Position numbers and translations under genes: made by a program. The notes below the pieces were generated by a model, which had not been told where the DNA came from, did not search any database, and saw only the letters and a program-made list of their open reading frames with translations. DNA of 64,000 bases. Source: Nitrospira sp. (GTDB lineage Bacteria > Nitrospirota > Nitrospiria > Nitrospirales > Nitrospiraceae). This document shows positions 1-8,836 of this stretch, in pieces. Where the stretch lies: NCBI GenBank assembly GCA_009594995.1, contig VOPR01000025.1, positions 1 to 64,000 on the forward strand, read 5' to 3'. Within the stretch, counting starts at the first letter, position 1. Every line of letters begins with the position of its first letter.

Positions 1-1921
1 TGACGTGCCGGAAGGACTCAAGCAGAAGCGGGTCGTCGTTCTGGATATGGGCGCGCTCGTCGCCGGGGCGAAATTTCGCGGAGAATTCGAAGAACGTTTG
101 AAGGCCGTTCTCAAGGAAGTTCAATCAGCGCAGGGGCAAGTGCTGCTCTTCATCGACGAACTTCACACGGTAGTGGGCGCGGGCGCCGCAGAAGGCGCAA
201 TGGATGCAGCAAATCTCCTCAAGCCAATGCTGGCCCGTGGCGAAATGCACCTCATCGGCGCCACGACCCTCGACGAATATCGCAAACACATCGAAAAGGA
301 CGCCGCGCTGGAGCGCCGGTTCCAAACGGTGCTGGTGGACCAACCGAGCGTCGAAGATACCATTTCCATCTTACGCGGCCTGAAGGAACGGTATGAAGTC
401 CACCATGGCGTGCGCATCAAAGACGCCGCCCTCGTCGCGGCAGCCAAATTGTCGAATCGATATATCGGCGATCGGTTTCTGCCGGATAAAGCCATCGATC
501 TCGTGGACGAATCCGCGGCGCGCCTCCGCACCGAAATCGACAGTTTGCCGGCTGAGCTCGATGAAGTCTCGCGTAAAGTGTTGCAGCTTGAGATTGAACG
601 AGAGGCGCTCAAAAAGGAAACCGATCCTGGCAGCAAGGCACGGCTGCAATCGATCGAAAAGGAACTGACGGAGAAGAATCGCGATCTGCAGGCGCTGAAG
701 ACACGGTGGGAATCAGAGAAGAATTCTGTCAGCAAGCTCAGAAAAATCCGCCAGCAGATTGAAGAAGTGAAACACAAAATCGAGCAATCCGAGCGGGCGT
801 ATGATTTGAACAAGGTCGCCGAGCTGCGTTACGGCGAGTTGCCCAGGCTCGAACGAGAACTCGAACTGGAGCAGCAATCCCTCGGCAAAAAACAAAACGA
901 AACCCGCCTGCTGAAGGAAGAAGTAGACGAGGAGGATATTGCCGCGGTGGTCAGCCGCTGGACCGGCATCCCCGTCACGCGACTCGTCGAAGGGGAAATG
1001 GAAAAACTCCTCAAATTAGACGAACTTCTCCACAAGCGCGTCGTGGGACAAGAACAGGCCGTCACGGCAGTGGCCGATGCCGTGTTGCGGGCCCGTTCAG
1101 GCATCAAAGACCCCAACCGGCCGATCGGTTCGTTTCTATTTCTGGGACCGACCGGTGTCGGCAAAACCGAATTGGCCCGTGCACTCTCGGTGACACTCTT
1201 CGATGACGAGTCGAACCTCATCCGGATCGATATGTCGGAATATATGGAAAAGCACACGGTGGCCCGGTTGATCGGTGCCCCTCCCGGCTATGTAGGGTAT
1301 GAAGAAGGCGGGCAGCTCACCGAGGCCGTACGCCGGCACCCGTTCTCCGTCATTCTCTTCGATGAAATCGAAAAGGCGCATCACGACGTCTTTAATATTC
1401 TGCTGCAGGTGCTCGACGACGGCCGGCTGACCGATTCACAGGGGCGAACCGTGGATTTTAAAAACACGGTGTTGATCATGACCTCGAACATCGGCAGTCA
1501 GCATATCCTGGAAGCACAGCAGGCCGGCGCCTCCTATGAAACGATGAAGGCGCAGGTGACCGGTGAACTACGGGCCCACTTCAGGCCGGAATTTCTAAAT
1601 CGGGTCGATGAGATTGTGGTGTTCCACGCTCTCGGAAACGAGCACCTTGCGAAGATCGTGGAGATCCAGCTGGAACGCTTGAGAGCCCGGCTGGTGGAGC
1701 GGCGGATCACGCTGACCGTGACGCCGGACGCGCTACAGGATCTCGGCCGGCGCGGGTACGATCCGGTCTATGGCGCGAGACCGCTGAAGCGTCTGATCCA
1801 GCAGGAAATTGAAACCCCGATGGCGCGCCAGCTGATCAAGGGTGAGCTGCGGGATGGAGATACGGCTGTAGTGGATCTGAAGGACGGGCAGGTTGTCATC
1901 ATCCCAACGGTTGCTGTCTAA
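1..1921 (+). CDS. clpB: ATP-dependent disaggregase ClpB, C-terminal ~640 residues (5' end outside window)
   Basis: ClpB is a hexameric AAA+ chaperone that works with DnaK to pull polypeptides out of aggregates in the cytoplasm. The reading frame is already open at the first base, so the N-terminal domain and the first Walker A motif lie upstream. Visible in order are the D1 Walker B '[14 protein letters not shown]', a long Glu/Lys-rich coiled-coil M-domain (about residues 180-310 of the visible part), the linker '[16 protein letters not shown]', the D2 Walker A '[11 protein letters not shown]', the D2 Walker B '[11 protein letters not shown]', and the C-terminal D2-small domain with '[15 protein letters not shown]'. 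The M-domain separates ClpB from ClpA and ClpX. The family is usually about 860 residues, so roughly a quarter is missing here. No frameshift is seen, and the gene converges with the next one. Confidence 0.97.
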   Translation, partial: DVPEGLKQKRVVVLDMGALVAGAKFRGEFEERLKAVLKEVQSAQGQVLLFIDELHTVVGAGAAEGAMDAANLLKPMLARGEMHLIGATTLDEYRKHIEKDAALERRFQTVLVDQPSVEDTISILRGLKERYEVHHGVRIKDAALVAAAKLSNRYIGDRFLPDKAIDLVDESAARLRTEIDSLPAELDEVSRKVLQLEIEREALKKETDPGSKARLQSIEKELTEKNRDLQALKTRWESEKNSVSKLRKIRQQIEEVKHKIEQSERAYDLNKVAELRYGELPRLERELELEQQSLGKKQNETRLLKEEVDEEDIAAVVSRWTGIPVTRLVEGEMEKLLKLDELLHKRVVGQEQAVTAVADAVLRARSGIKDPNRPIGSFLFLGPTGVGKTELARALSVTLFDDESNLIRIDMSEYMEKHTVARLIGAPPGYVGYEEGGQLTEAVRRHPFSVILFDEIEKAHHDVFNILLQVLDDGRLTDSQGRTVDFKNTVLIMTSNIGSQHILEAQQAGASYETMKAQVTGELRAHFRPEFLNRVDEIVVFHALGNEHLAKIVEIQLERLRARLVERRITLTVTPDALQDLGRRGYDPVYGARPLKRLIQQEIETPMARQLIKGELRDGDTAVVDLKDGQVVIIPTVAV

Positions 1922-1957
1922 TCAACCTGTCGGGCACAACAAAGCGACGAAGATCCG

Positions 1958-1985
1958 GGGGCGGTTATCCCAGAAAGACCGCCCC
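1958..1985. terminator. Hairpin between convergent genes, possible bidirectional terminator
   Basis: GGGGCGGT (1958-1965) pairs with ACCGCCCC (1978-1985) across a 12-base loop. It lies between the clpB stop and the end of the convergent gene and overlaps that gene's last codons. No clear T-run follows on either strand, so intrinsic termination is only possible. Confidence 0.35.
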
Positions 1986-2390
1986 TCCCTTCGTGTCCGT
2001 TTCCTTGCCGCTGAAGTGTTTCTTATCGATCCGCCACTCCGTTTGTGACACATCGAGACGATGCCCCTTGATCGTATGAAATGACCCCTTGCTGAACACC
2101 ACGCGATTCCCGTCGCGCAATTCCAGCGTAAAGACCACGGTCCCCGACTCTTCGTGCTTGAGCGACACGCTGGTCGGACTCTTGGCCAGCTGATACGCGC
2201 GGCGCTCGTTGAACGTGAGATTGCTGTCGACCACCTTCGCCATCATACGGCCCACCTCATCGAATAACGCGAAGTTGACGAGCAGCGCCCGCGCCGGTTC
2301 CTTAATGGCGACTTCAAACTGCGGCACGCCTTCGATATCAATGATGCCATTTGAATTCCGATACAGATTGGAACCGACTTCAATATCCAT
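1965..2390 (-). CDS. Hypothetical cytoplasmic protein, ~141 aa
   Basis: I do not recognise this family. The product has no signal peptide or membrane segment. Its pattern of alternating hydrophobic residues, for example 'GTVVFTLELRDGNRVVFSKG', suggests an all-beta fold. The ATG at 2390 is preferred because AAGGAG sits 8 bases upstream; a GTG at 2396 would be only 2 bases from that site. The gene follows a small membrane protein and comM on the same strand, with a gap of about 40 bases to the former, so it may be the last gene of that unit. Function unknown. Confidence 0.75.
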   Translation of the reverse strand: MDIEVGSNLYRNSNGIIDIEGVPQFEVAIKEPARALLVNFALFDEVGRMMAKVVDSNLTFNERRAYQLAKSPTSVSLKHEESGTVVFTLELRDGNRVVFSKGSFHTIKGHRLDVSQTEWRIDKKHFSGKETDTKGGAVFLG

Positions 2391-2432
2391 TGTCACGACT
2401 CCTTTATGCTGCCCGGCATCCGGAGATGCCCG

Positions 2433-2663
2433 TCACGATTTCTTGATACGGTCCAAAATTAGCGCGATACACCCGCCTAAGAGTCCGCCGCCCAGAATGG
2501 TCGTGAGGAATTCAACCAGCTTGAGTTCCCACACCGACCCTTGCGCCTGCATGGCCTCACGGATGCCTCCCTGGAGGAGGATAACAGCCAATGCCATGGT
2601 CGCACCGACGATGAACCACCAGGCAAAGACACGCGCAGTATGGAGGACGGGAGATTCCTTCAC
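2433..2663 (-). CDS. Small two-helix membrane protein, 76 aa
   Basis: Two hydrophobic segments (about residues 12-30 and 50-68) flank a short amphipathic stretch, and the protein ends in a basic 'DRIKKS' tail. It is probably an inner-membrane hairpin protein. The GTG start (2661-2663) overlaps the TGA stop of comM in the string GTGA, so it is probably translationally coupled to comM. I do not recognise the family. The tight overlap supports a real gene despite its size. Confidence 0.7.
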   Translation of the reverse strand: MKESPVLHTARVFAWWFIVGATMALAVILLQGGIREAMQAQGSVWELKLVEFLTTILGGGLLGGCIALILDRIKKS

Positions 2664-4189
2664 AACTCTACTCGACGATCGAAACTTCGGTACTGAATGG
2701 CCTCGGCCAGATGGGCCGGACCGATACTACCAGACTCAGCCAAGTCGGCAATAGTGCGCGCCACCCGGAGAATACGCCCGTGCGCGCGGGCCGAAAACCC
2801 CAGTCGGGCCATAGCCTGTTCCAGCAGGTCCCGCCCCTGGATATCCAATGCACAATACTGCTTCAGGTGGCGCGGTTTCAATTGGGCATTCGTGTAAATG
2901 CCGTCGCGTCGATACCGCTCCGCCTGGCGTGCCCGCGCCGCCATCACCCTCGTCCTGATCGTTGCTGAGGAATCGGTGGTTGTCGCATCGTCACCTAATG
3001 CGCGAATCGGCACGGCCGGCACCTCGATCTGGAGGTCCAGACGATCCAGCAGCGGACCGGACAAGCGGCCTCGATATCGCCGCACCTGGGCGACGCTACA
3101 AACACAGTCTCTTGTACGGTCGCCGTAATACCCGCAGGGACAGGGATTCATGGCGGCCACCAGCATAAAGCGGGCCGGAAATTTCAAGGAGCCGCTGGCG
3201 CGTGTCACCGTGACATGGCCGTCCTCCAGCGGCTGTCTCAACCCGTCGAGCGTGGCCCGCCCGAACTCTCCGGCCTCGTCCAGAAACAATACGCCGTTGT
3301 GAGCCAGGGAAACCTCGCCGGGACGCGGCATGGTTCCGCCACCGATGAGGCCGGCTTCTGAAATACTGTGGTGCGGGGCGCGAAATGGACGGCGGCGCAT
3401 CAATGGCTGCTCTCGGGAGAGTTGCCCGACCACACTGTGGATGCGACTCGTCTCCAGTGCTTCCTCCTGCGCCAACCACGGCAGAATACCCGGAAGGCGG
3501 CGGGCCAACATGGTCTTCCCGGCGCCCGGCGGGCCCATCATCAGGAGATTGTGTCCACCGGCGGCAGCTACCTCCAACGCCCGTTTTGCATGCGCCTGCC
3601 CTTTCACGTCGGCAAAGTCTTCATCTTCGGACAGCCTAGAATTGGCAGACCGGTCCTGCGCGAATGACAGCGGAAGAATTGTCTGGGCGCCGCGCAAAAA
3701 CTCCACCGCCTGCGGAAGCGTATGAATGGGAAATACTTCCGCTCCCTCGGCCAGCGCCGCCTCTTCGGCATTCTCAGCCGGGGCCAGAATCCGGTGACGA
3801 TGGCGACAGACCACGCCGATCGACAGGGCGCCAGGGATAGGCTTCAAACGCCCATCCAACGACAACTCACCCACAAACACATGGCCCTTCACCGCTTCGG
3901 AAGGAATGACGTCTTCCGCCGCCAGGATGCCCAGGGCGATAGCCAGATCCAGACCCGCGCCTTCTTTCTTAATGTTCGCCGGAGCCAGGTTGACGGTGAC
4001 TTTTTTGACAGGGAATTGGAAACCGCTATTTTTGAGGGCGGCACGGACACGATCACGACTCTCACGCACCGTGGCATCGGGAAGCCCGACAATAGAGAAC
4101 TGAGGCAGACCGGCGGAAATGTCGACTTCCACGTCCACCAGGTGCGCATCGACTCCTACAATCGCGGCACTCAAGACATTGGCCAGCAC
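2660..4189 (-). CDS. comM: ComM/YifB-family Mg-chelatase-like AAA+ ATPase
   Basis: Members of this family form hexameric helicases. In naturally transformable bacteria ComM extends branch migration of incoming DNA; elsewhere the protein is often just called YifB. The 509-residue length is typical. The N-terminal region (about 1-170) is the Lon-protease-like fold that marks the family ('SIVGLPDATVRESRDRVRAA'). The AAA+ core carries Walker A 'GPPGAGKTMLARRL', Walker B 'GVLFLDEAGEF' and the Cys-containing insert 'NPCPCGYYGD'. The start is a GTG at 4189 with a G-rich site just upstream, and the N-terminus matches the usual 'MLANVLSAAI' type. The downstream membrane gene overlaps it. A role in transformation is an inference from the family only. 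Confidence 0.93.
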   Translation of the reverse strand: MLANVLSAAIVGVDAHLVDVEVDISAGLPQFSIVGLPDATVRESRDRVRAALKNSGFQFPVKKVTVNLAPANIKKEGAGLDLAIALGILAAEDVIPSEAVKGHVFVGELSLDGRLKPIPGALSIGVVCRHRHRILAPAENAEEAALAEGAEVFPIHTLPQAVEFLRGAQTILPLSFAQDRSANSRLSEDEDFADVKGQAHAKRALEVAAAGGHNLLMMGPPGAGKTMLARRLPGILPWLAQEEALETSRIHSVVGQLSREQPLMRRRPFRAPHHSISEAGLIGGGTMPRPGEVSLAHNGVLFLDEAGEFGRATLDGLRQPLEDGHVTVTRASGSLKFPARFMLVAAMNPCPCGYYGDRTRDCVCSVAQVRRYRGRLSGPLLDRLDLQIEVPAVPIRALGDDATTTDSSATIRTRVMAARARQAERYRRDGIYTNAQLKPRHLKQYCALDIQGRDLLEQAMARLGFSARAHGRILRVARTIADLAESGSIGPAHLAEAIQYRSFDRRVEL

Positions 4190-4266
4190 AGTTCCCCCAG
4201 AACGCTATCAGTCGAGTCGAGAGTCAGACGAACGTGAAAAGACTGCAAACCCGCACCAGTGGCCGG

Positions 4267-4296
4267 ATTATAGGCAGTTGAACGAATTAAATTCAA
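4267..4296 (-). promoter_or_regulatory. Predicted sigma-70-type promoter for comM
   Basis: On the minus strand, TTGAAT (4291-4296) and a perfect TATAAT (4267-4272) are 18 bases apart. Transcription would start near 4260, giving a leader of about 70 bases before the comM GTG. Confidence 0.5.
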
Positions 4297-4357
4297 TCGC
4301 CGACGCTGCCCATAGCCGGCCTGTCTACCCGCGGTAGCGTGCCCTGCGCCGCTTCTG

Positions 4358-4363
4358 TATAAT
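4358..4363 (+). promoter_or_regulatory. -10 box immediately upstream of an ATG (possible leaderless mRNA)
   Basis: A perfect TATAAT ends 6 bases before the ATG at 4370, so a start site at the usual distance would fall on or next to the A of the start codon. No -35 box is clear and no ribosome-binding site lies between, which fits a leaderless transcript. Confidence 0.4.
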
Positions 4364-4369
4364 GCCGCC

Positions 4370-5056
4370 ATGCCGATCCCACGTGACCGCCCATGCCGTG
4401 AATTCTCCCCCTCCAGCAAGGTTGTGTCGTCCGGAGCGTTAGGGAGCGCGGCTCGCAGGCGGACCAGGCGACGGTTCGTATTCATGGCGCTGATTTCCCT
4501 GGCGCCGCTTGTCCCCGGTCCAGTCTTGAGTCAGCCTCCGGTTACAGAGGCAATGCCCGTGATGAGAACGGTGGCCCAGCCGGCGCGAACCTCCTCGGTC
4601 TATATCGGTTCGGTCATGGCGATGCTGGCCACCTTTGAAGACGCAGGGATCCTGCCGCCGGAGGGTACGCCTCAAGCCAACAGAATCATCAAGGCCGTCA
4701 TCCAGTTCCAGTCCGCGTTTCTCAAAAGCAATCATCCGGCGATCCGGCAATTTTTTACCGAAGCCCATCGCACCACACTCGGCCCCCGTGCCGAGGAGGT
4801 TGAGGAATCATTTCGACAGAGCGGCTGGTCGGCGGACACCTTCAATGCCGTGATCACGGCCGGGCAAATCGAAACGGCCTGGGGCACTGATGGTCTCAGT
4901 GACGGGCTGCGGGAGTTTAATATCGGAAAGCAAGATTTCGACATTCTTGCGGAGTTATACCAACAGAGTAGCCGCGCGTTTTCTACCCAGGGCAAAACCT
5001 TTCAGGAGGTCTATGCCCAGCGTCGCCGGGAGATGCCCGGGGCCAAATCGGAGTGA
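4370..5056 (+). CDS. Predicted exported protein, 228 aa, unknown function
   Basis: The N-terminus has a long basic lead ('RRRTRRRF' near residue 27) followed by the hydrophobic segment 'MALISLAPLVPGPVLSQ', which looks like a signal sequence or anchor; an AxA-like cleavage site is not sharp. The mature part is mostly helical and charged, with no Cys pair or motif I recognise. The ATG at 4370 is used because a TATAAT box sits just upstream. A shorter start at 4484 would begin right at the hydrophobic segment. The gene is divergent from comM, and its codon use resembles its neighbours. Confidence 0.75.
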   Translation: MPIPRDRPCREFSPSSKVVSSGALGSAARRRTRRRFVFMALISLAPLVPGPVLSQPPVTEAMPVMRTVAQPARTSSVYIGSVMAMLATFEDAGILPPEGTPQANRIIKAVIQFQSAFLKSNHPAIRQFFTEAHRTTLGPRAEEVEESFRQSGWSADTFNAVITAGQIETAWGTDGLSDGLREFNIGKQDFDILAELYQQSSRAFSTQGKTFQEVYAQRRREMPGAKSE

Positions 5057-5125
5057 GGGTCTATCTAACAGCGAACCAGTGACAGCGATCGCGTTTTTTC
5101 ACGAACTGCAGCCCGAGGAGGCATC

Positions 5126-5362
5126 ATGGCAACGAAAGCGTACATTCTTATTAAGGTCAAGGCAGGCAAAGGCAAGTCCGTGCTCACCGCACTCAAGAGC
5201 ATTGCCGGCGTAGAGCAGATCCACGCCTGCTTCGGCCAACCGGACATTTTCGTGTTTATCAATGTGGCGGATGAGCGGGCGTTGTCCGACGTTGTGATTA
5301 CGCGCATTCACGCCATCGAAGGCGTCGAAGAGACCGATACCCACATCGTCGCCGAAACCTAA
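5126..5362 (+). CDS. Stand-alone Lrp/AsnC ligand-binding (RAM) domain protein
   Basis: At 78 residues it consists only of the alpha-beta RAM domain that forms the ligand-sensing half of Lrp/AsnC regulators; no helix-turn-helix is present. 'AYILIKVKAGKGKSVLTAL', 'FGQPDIFVFINV' and the C-terminal 'ITRIHAIEGVEETDTHIV' follow the family pattern. Such proteins assemble into decameric rings and may bind amino acids or modulate full-length regulators. An AGGAGG lies 6 bases before the ATG. The gene converges with the oxidoreductase gene, one base separating the two. The ligand cannot be read from the sequence. Confidence 0.85.
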   Translation: MATKAYILIKVKAGKGKSVLTALKSIAGVEQIHACFGQPDIFVFINVADERALSDVVITRIHAIEGVEETDTHIVAET

Positions 5363-5363
5363 G

Positions 5364-6350
5364 TCAACGGTAGTCGACGACCACCTCGCGCCCATTCTGA
5401 CGGGCGGAGGCATAACAGGCCTCGGCGATTTCAACCGCACGCTTGCCGTCTTCAATCGTAATTGGAGGCGGCAACCCGTCGCGCACGGATCGCACGAATG
5501 CACGCAAGGTGCGGAGCACGGTCGGTTCCGCCACAGTCGGCCAATCCCCGGCACCATGCCGCGCCGAGACCTGGACCACCCGCTGCCCGCACCAATCCGC
5601 CGAAAGCTGCCCCTCGTTGCCGATCAACTCGACCCGTCCGACTCGACCCGAGGTCACCCGGGACACATCTAACAGACAGAGCAACCCGCTCCCGGTCGTC
5701 AGACGGCCTAGAATCCTTCGCTCCGCGCCCTCCGGAGGCACCAGGTCCATCTCGCAGGAGACCCGGTGAATGTCTTCCCCGGTCAACAGTCGAACGAGAT
5801 CCAGGAGGTGAATCCCGGTCTCGAGTAAACAGCCGCGCCCGCTGAATCCCCGCCCCTCCTCACTCATTCCGTGCGGCTCCATGCGACTCGCCAGACTGAG
5901 ATACTGCAAAGTGCCGACCTGGGCCTGCCGTTCGCGTAATGCGGTCACCGCGGCGTCGAAGCGCAGTGTTTGCGCGGTCATCATGACCTGCCCGCTTTTT
6001 GTCGCCGCCTGCGCAATGGCACGCGCGTCTTCCGCTGTGGTCGCTAGCGGCTTTTCCACCAAGAGCGCTTTCTTTGCCTGCGCCACGGCCTCGCAGATCT
6101 CCCGGTTGAGGGCCGGCGGCGTCACGACCACCACGGCTTCCACACGGGGGTCCGCAATCAACTCGTGATAGTCGGCATAGCAGGGCACTGTCGGTGCGGC
6201 TGGCAAACCGTTGTTTTCTACCCGCCGGCGGCTGACAGCCACCAAACGCGCGTCAGTCAGATCCTGCACGAGATGTCTGGCATATCGGCTCCCATGATGG
6301 CCGAGCCCGATCAAACCGATTCCGAGTGGGGTACGTGGTTGCGGAGACAT
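5364..6350 (-). CDS. Gfo/Idh/MocA-family oxidoreductase, ~328 aa
   Basis: This is a soluble NAD(P)-dependent oxidoreductase of the glucose-fructose oxidoreductase/inositol dehydrogenase type. The N-terminal Rossmann motif is 'GIGLIGLGHHGSRYARHL' (about residues 9-26), and the conserved 'LLVEKPLATT' near residue 95 carries the EKP motif of the family. The C-terminal part is the usual dimerising sheet domain. The frame is open to 6707, but the ATG at 6350 is chosen because it directly precedes the Rossmann motif and the longer form would run through the promoter and start of the divergent gene. Substrate unknown; the family ranges over sugars, polyols and biliverdin. Confidence 0.88.
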   Translation of the reverse strand: MSPQPRTPLGIGLIGLGHHGSRYARHLVQDLTDARLVAVSRRRVENNGLPAAPTVPCYADYHELIADPRVEAVVVVTPPALNREICEAVAQAKKALLVEKPLATTAEDARAIAQAATKSGQVMMTAQTLRFDAAVTALRERQAQVGTLQYLSLASRMEPHGMSEEGRGFSGRGCLLETGIHLLDLVRLLTGEDIHRVSCEMDLVPPEGAERRILGRLTTGSGLLCLLDVSRVTSGRVGRVELIGNEGQLSADWCGQRVVQVSARHGAGDWPTVAEPTVLRTLRAFVRSVRDGLPPPITIEDGKRAVEIAEACYASARQNGREVVVDYR

Positions 6351-6418
6351 CGTTGGCGCGACTCTACCGGCCTCATGACAAAGGGTCAATATCACTTGTC
6401 CGCCCGTCCCCGCCTCGA

Positions 6419-6448
6419 TTGACAATCCCCAAATTGGCTCCCTATAGT
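6419..6448 (+). promoter_or_regulatory. Predicted sigma-70-type promoter for the dienelactone-hydrolase-like gene
   Basis: A perfect TTGACA (6419-6424) and TATAGT (6443-6448) are separated by 18 bases. Transcription would start near 6455, giving a leader of about 49 bases. Confidence 0.6.
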
Positions 6449-6503
6449 ACCAACCGACTACCCGCTGGACGCAGACGCCAATCGAGAAAGGACCCGATCG
6501 CCC

Positions 6504-7295
6504 ATGACTACGCAGACAGCCCCATTTTCCCTGGATCAGATTGGAACCGGCACGGCTCGCTTTCCGAGTGGCATGGCGATTCCTACGGCAACGGATGCGA
6601 TGGTGGATCCCTACATCCGCACGCGGGTCAGCAAAGATGTGCATGTGGAATGCATCCAATTCTGGCCGCAGGACAAAGTGACCTACCCCGGGATTGTGCT
6701 GTTGCATGACTGGTGGGGCATGAATTCTCAGATCACGGCCCTGGGCGCCCGGCTGGCCTGTGAAGGCTATGGGGTCATCATCCCGAAGTTATACGGTCGG
6801 CTCGGGGGCATGGTCACGGCCAATGCCGAAGTGGCGGAAGCGCTGGCGGCCAAGTGCAACGAGCCACTCCTTCTCCAGGACATCAACACCTGCTGCGAAT
6901 ATCTCAACACCACCGAACGCACCAAGCGGAATATTCATGGCGTCGTCGGGTTCGGCCTGGGTGCGACCCTGGCCATCCGGTTCGCTTGCCAGCGCAAACG
7001 CCTGCGGGCAGCCGTCGCCTATTATGGAAAAGTATCCGCACCCGACCAATTGAACAACATGATGAGCCCCTTGCTCTATCACCAAGCCGAACAGGACACC
7101 TGGGCCACCCAGAACGATGCGGACCTGCTGCGGGCCGCGGCCGGCCAGGGCAAACGCATTGAGATCAAGACGTATCCCGGCACCACCCACGCATTCTGCG
7201 ACGAGACCAGACAGGCCGGGTACAATGCCGAGGCCACCGCACAGGCCTGGGACGCCACCGTGGCATTCCTCAAGACCTGTTTCCAAGGAACCTAA
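6504..7295 (+). CDS. Dienelactone-hydrolase-family protein with the nucleophile replaced by Gly
   Basis: This is an alpha/beta-hydrolase-fold protein of 263 residues. The strand and oxyanion region 'GIVLLHDWWGMNSQI' and the C-terminal 'YPGTTHAFCDE' (catalytic His) match dienelactone hydrolases, and 'QAEQDTWA' supplies a likely Asp. At the nucleophile elbow the family has G-x-C-x-G; here it reads 'GFGLGA', with Gly-151 where Cys is expected (codon 6954-6956). Unless another residue substitutes, the classical Cys-Asp-His triad is incomplete, so it may be non-catalytic or work differently. The ATG at 6504 has AGAAAGGA upstream and a strong promoter before that. The first ~40 residues are an extension before the hydrolase fold and show no clear signal peptide. 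Confidence 0.85.
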   Translation: MTTQTAPFSLDQIGTGTARFPSGMAIPTATDAMVDPYIRTRVSKDVHVECIQFWPQDKVTYPGIVLLHDWWGMNSQITALGARLACEGYGVIIPKLYGRLGGMVTANAEVAEALAAKCNEPLLLQDINTCCEYLNTTERTKRNIHGVVGFGLGATLAIRFACQRKRLRAAVAYYGKVSAPDQLNNMMSPLLYHQAEQDTWATQNDADLLRAAAGQGKRIEIKTYPGTTHAFCDETRQAGYNAEATAQAWDATVAFLKTCFQGT

Positions 7296-7404
7296 CCAAC
7301 GTCTGGGCGACATAGATCAGGGCGGCAAGCGGTCCCGAATGCCGCTGATTGCCGCCACTGTTGCTATCCCGCTCGTTCCGCACATGGAGAAAGCCGTCTC
7401 ACTC

Positions 7405-8376
7405 ATGCCGATTCATACTGTCCACACCCTGCTCATTGCCTGCTGCCTGACGACCATGTTCACCGCCCCGGCTGCGGTGCGCGCTGAAGAGCCAGCATCT
7501 CCGGCCCAGCCAACCCTGGCCAATCGCCTGCCTGCCTTCCAGGAGGTGGCGCGTACGAATGCCGGGCCACTGTCGGCGCTTCCGGCGCAGGGCGATGCGC
7601 TGACCCTGTTCAAAACCGTAATCGGCCCGCAGTTGGGGCTCAACGATGCGGCTATGACCGTCGGGGCTAAAGGGCTCACTCCCGCCATGAACAAGGAACT
7701 GCTCATCGGCGATCTGACCAGATCGGTCAATGAACTGGTGCGCGGGCTGGCCGCCTGGCAACTGGCACAGACGACCAAAGACCTTGGAGCAAACAGCACG
7801 CCTGAGCAGAGAGAAGCGCTGCAAAAGCAACTCGACGCTCAAACCGTCTGGTTCAGCGAAAACACAATGCTGGAACCAGCCCTACGCCGGCTTTCGACGT
7901 TGACCAAGGAGGCACCCACGGAGGATGCCGCCCCTCTCTTGGGCGGAACCGCGGCCCAGATCGAAGCCTGGGCCATGGACACCGTGCACCGCGAATGGTT
8001 CCGGATTTACAATTGGAAAGACCAGGTGCGACAGCAGCGCGGTCTCGTGCGCTTATGCGGCACGTGGCAATGGTCGATTCACAACCATCAAAACCATCGT
8101 GAAGAAAAAACGGCCGTCATCTTCGCCCCGCCCGGAGCCGTCTCAGCTACCAGTCCCGCGGAAATCATCGTTCTCGGCGACAGTGTGTATCTGCGATGGG
8201 AAACCAGAGCCGGCGTGCAGGAAGACAGCCTGCTGTTTTCGGGAGAGGGTCAGCGCCTGGAAGGCACGTTCGTGAATACAGCTGGCGGCTGGGGATCGAT
8301 TACCGGCAAGCGGACCGCAACCTGCTTCAATGAAGGCGGGAACAAATCGCTGTCACCGCGGCGCCAGCATCACTGA
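7405..8376 (+). CDS. Predicted periplasmic protein, ~323 aa, unknown function
   Basis: From the ATG at 7405 the product has a standard signal peptide, with hydrophobic 'TLLIACCLTTMF' and a cleavage site near 'AVRA'. The frame is open further upstream (in-frame ATGs at 7384 and 7339), and a GGAG near 7388 could serve 7405. The mature protein has a helical first half. A beta-rich C-terminal domain of about 110 residues begins around 'RLCGTWQWSIHNHQ'; it resembles small lipocalin-like or NTF2-like domains in style only. Its 3' end overlaps the convergent DUF423 gene by 7 bases. I do not recognise the family. Confidence 0.72.
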   Translation: MPIHTVHTLLIACCLTTMFTAPAAVRAEEPASPAQPTLANRLPAFQEVARTNAGPLSALPAQGDALTLFKTVIGPQLGLNDAAMTVGAKGLTPAMNKELLIGDLTRSVNELVRGLAAWQLAQTTKDLGANSTPEQREALQKQLDAQTVWFSENTMLEPALRRLSTLTKEAPTEDAAPLLGGTAAQIEAWAMDTVHREWFRIYNWKDQVRQQRGLVRLCGTWQWSIHNHQNHREEKTAVIFAPPGAVSATSPAEIIVLGDSVYLRWETRAGVQEDSLLFSGEGQRLEGTFVNTAGGWGSITGKRTATCFNEGGNKSLSPRRQHH

Positions 8377-8765
8377 GTACGATCGGCGCACCAGGCAGTC
8401 CAGGCGACGCAGATCCATCCGCTGATAAACGACAGTCCGCCCAAGGGAGTCAGCACGCCCATCCACTTGATCCCGGCCAGCGCTACGAGATACAAACTTC
8501 CGCTGAACAACAGAATCCCGGCGCAGAACAACCAGCCGGCCTTGATCGTCAACGGGCTTTCCGTTTCACGCCCCAACCAGGCTACGACAAAGAGGCCGAG
8601 CGCATGATACATTTGGTACCGCGCCGCTGTTTCATAGACGGCGAGCATAGGTGGATCCAGGATCGCTTTGAGCGCATGGGCGCCGAACGCGCCGGCGGCC
8701 ACGGCGGTGGCTGCAAACAAAGCCCCGAGAAACGCAAACTGGAACGAGCGCGTCGATCGCGACAT
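8370..8765 (-). CDS. DUF423 family inner-membrane protein (YgdD-like)
   Basis: The protein has 131 residues and four predicted membrane helices. It carries the family hallmark 'AVAAGAFGAHAL' near residue 22 followed by 'YQMYHALGLF'. DUF423 proteins are widespread, small and uncharacterised. The ATG at 8765 is chosen because AGGAGG precedes it at good spacing; the longer open frame to 8849 adds no family sequence. The gene is divergent from the zinc-ribbon membrane gene and converges, with a 7-base overlap, on the periplasmic protein gene. Confidence 0.92.
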   Translation of the reverse strand: MSRSTRSFQFAFLGALFAATAVAAGAFGAHALKAILDPPMLAVYETAARYQMYHALGLFVVAWLGRETESPLTIKAGWLFCAGILLFSGSLYLVALAGIKWMGVLTPLGGLSFISGWICVAWTAWCADRTQ

Positions 8766-8836
8766 AGGGTCCTCCTGAGAGCTACCTCCGCAGACAGAGG
8801 CACGGCCCGCGATTCTAACACGAGTGTCGATGGGAA

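Noticed and set aside
5364..6707. Longer 447-residue form of the Gfo/Idh/MocA protein
   Set aside because: The extra 119 residues run antisense through the promoter and start of the divergent hydrolase-like gene and match nothing in the family; the start at 6350 fits.
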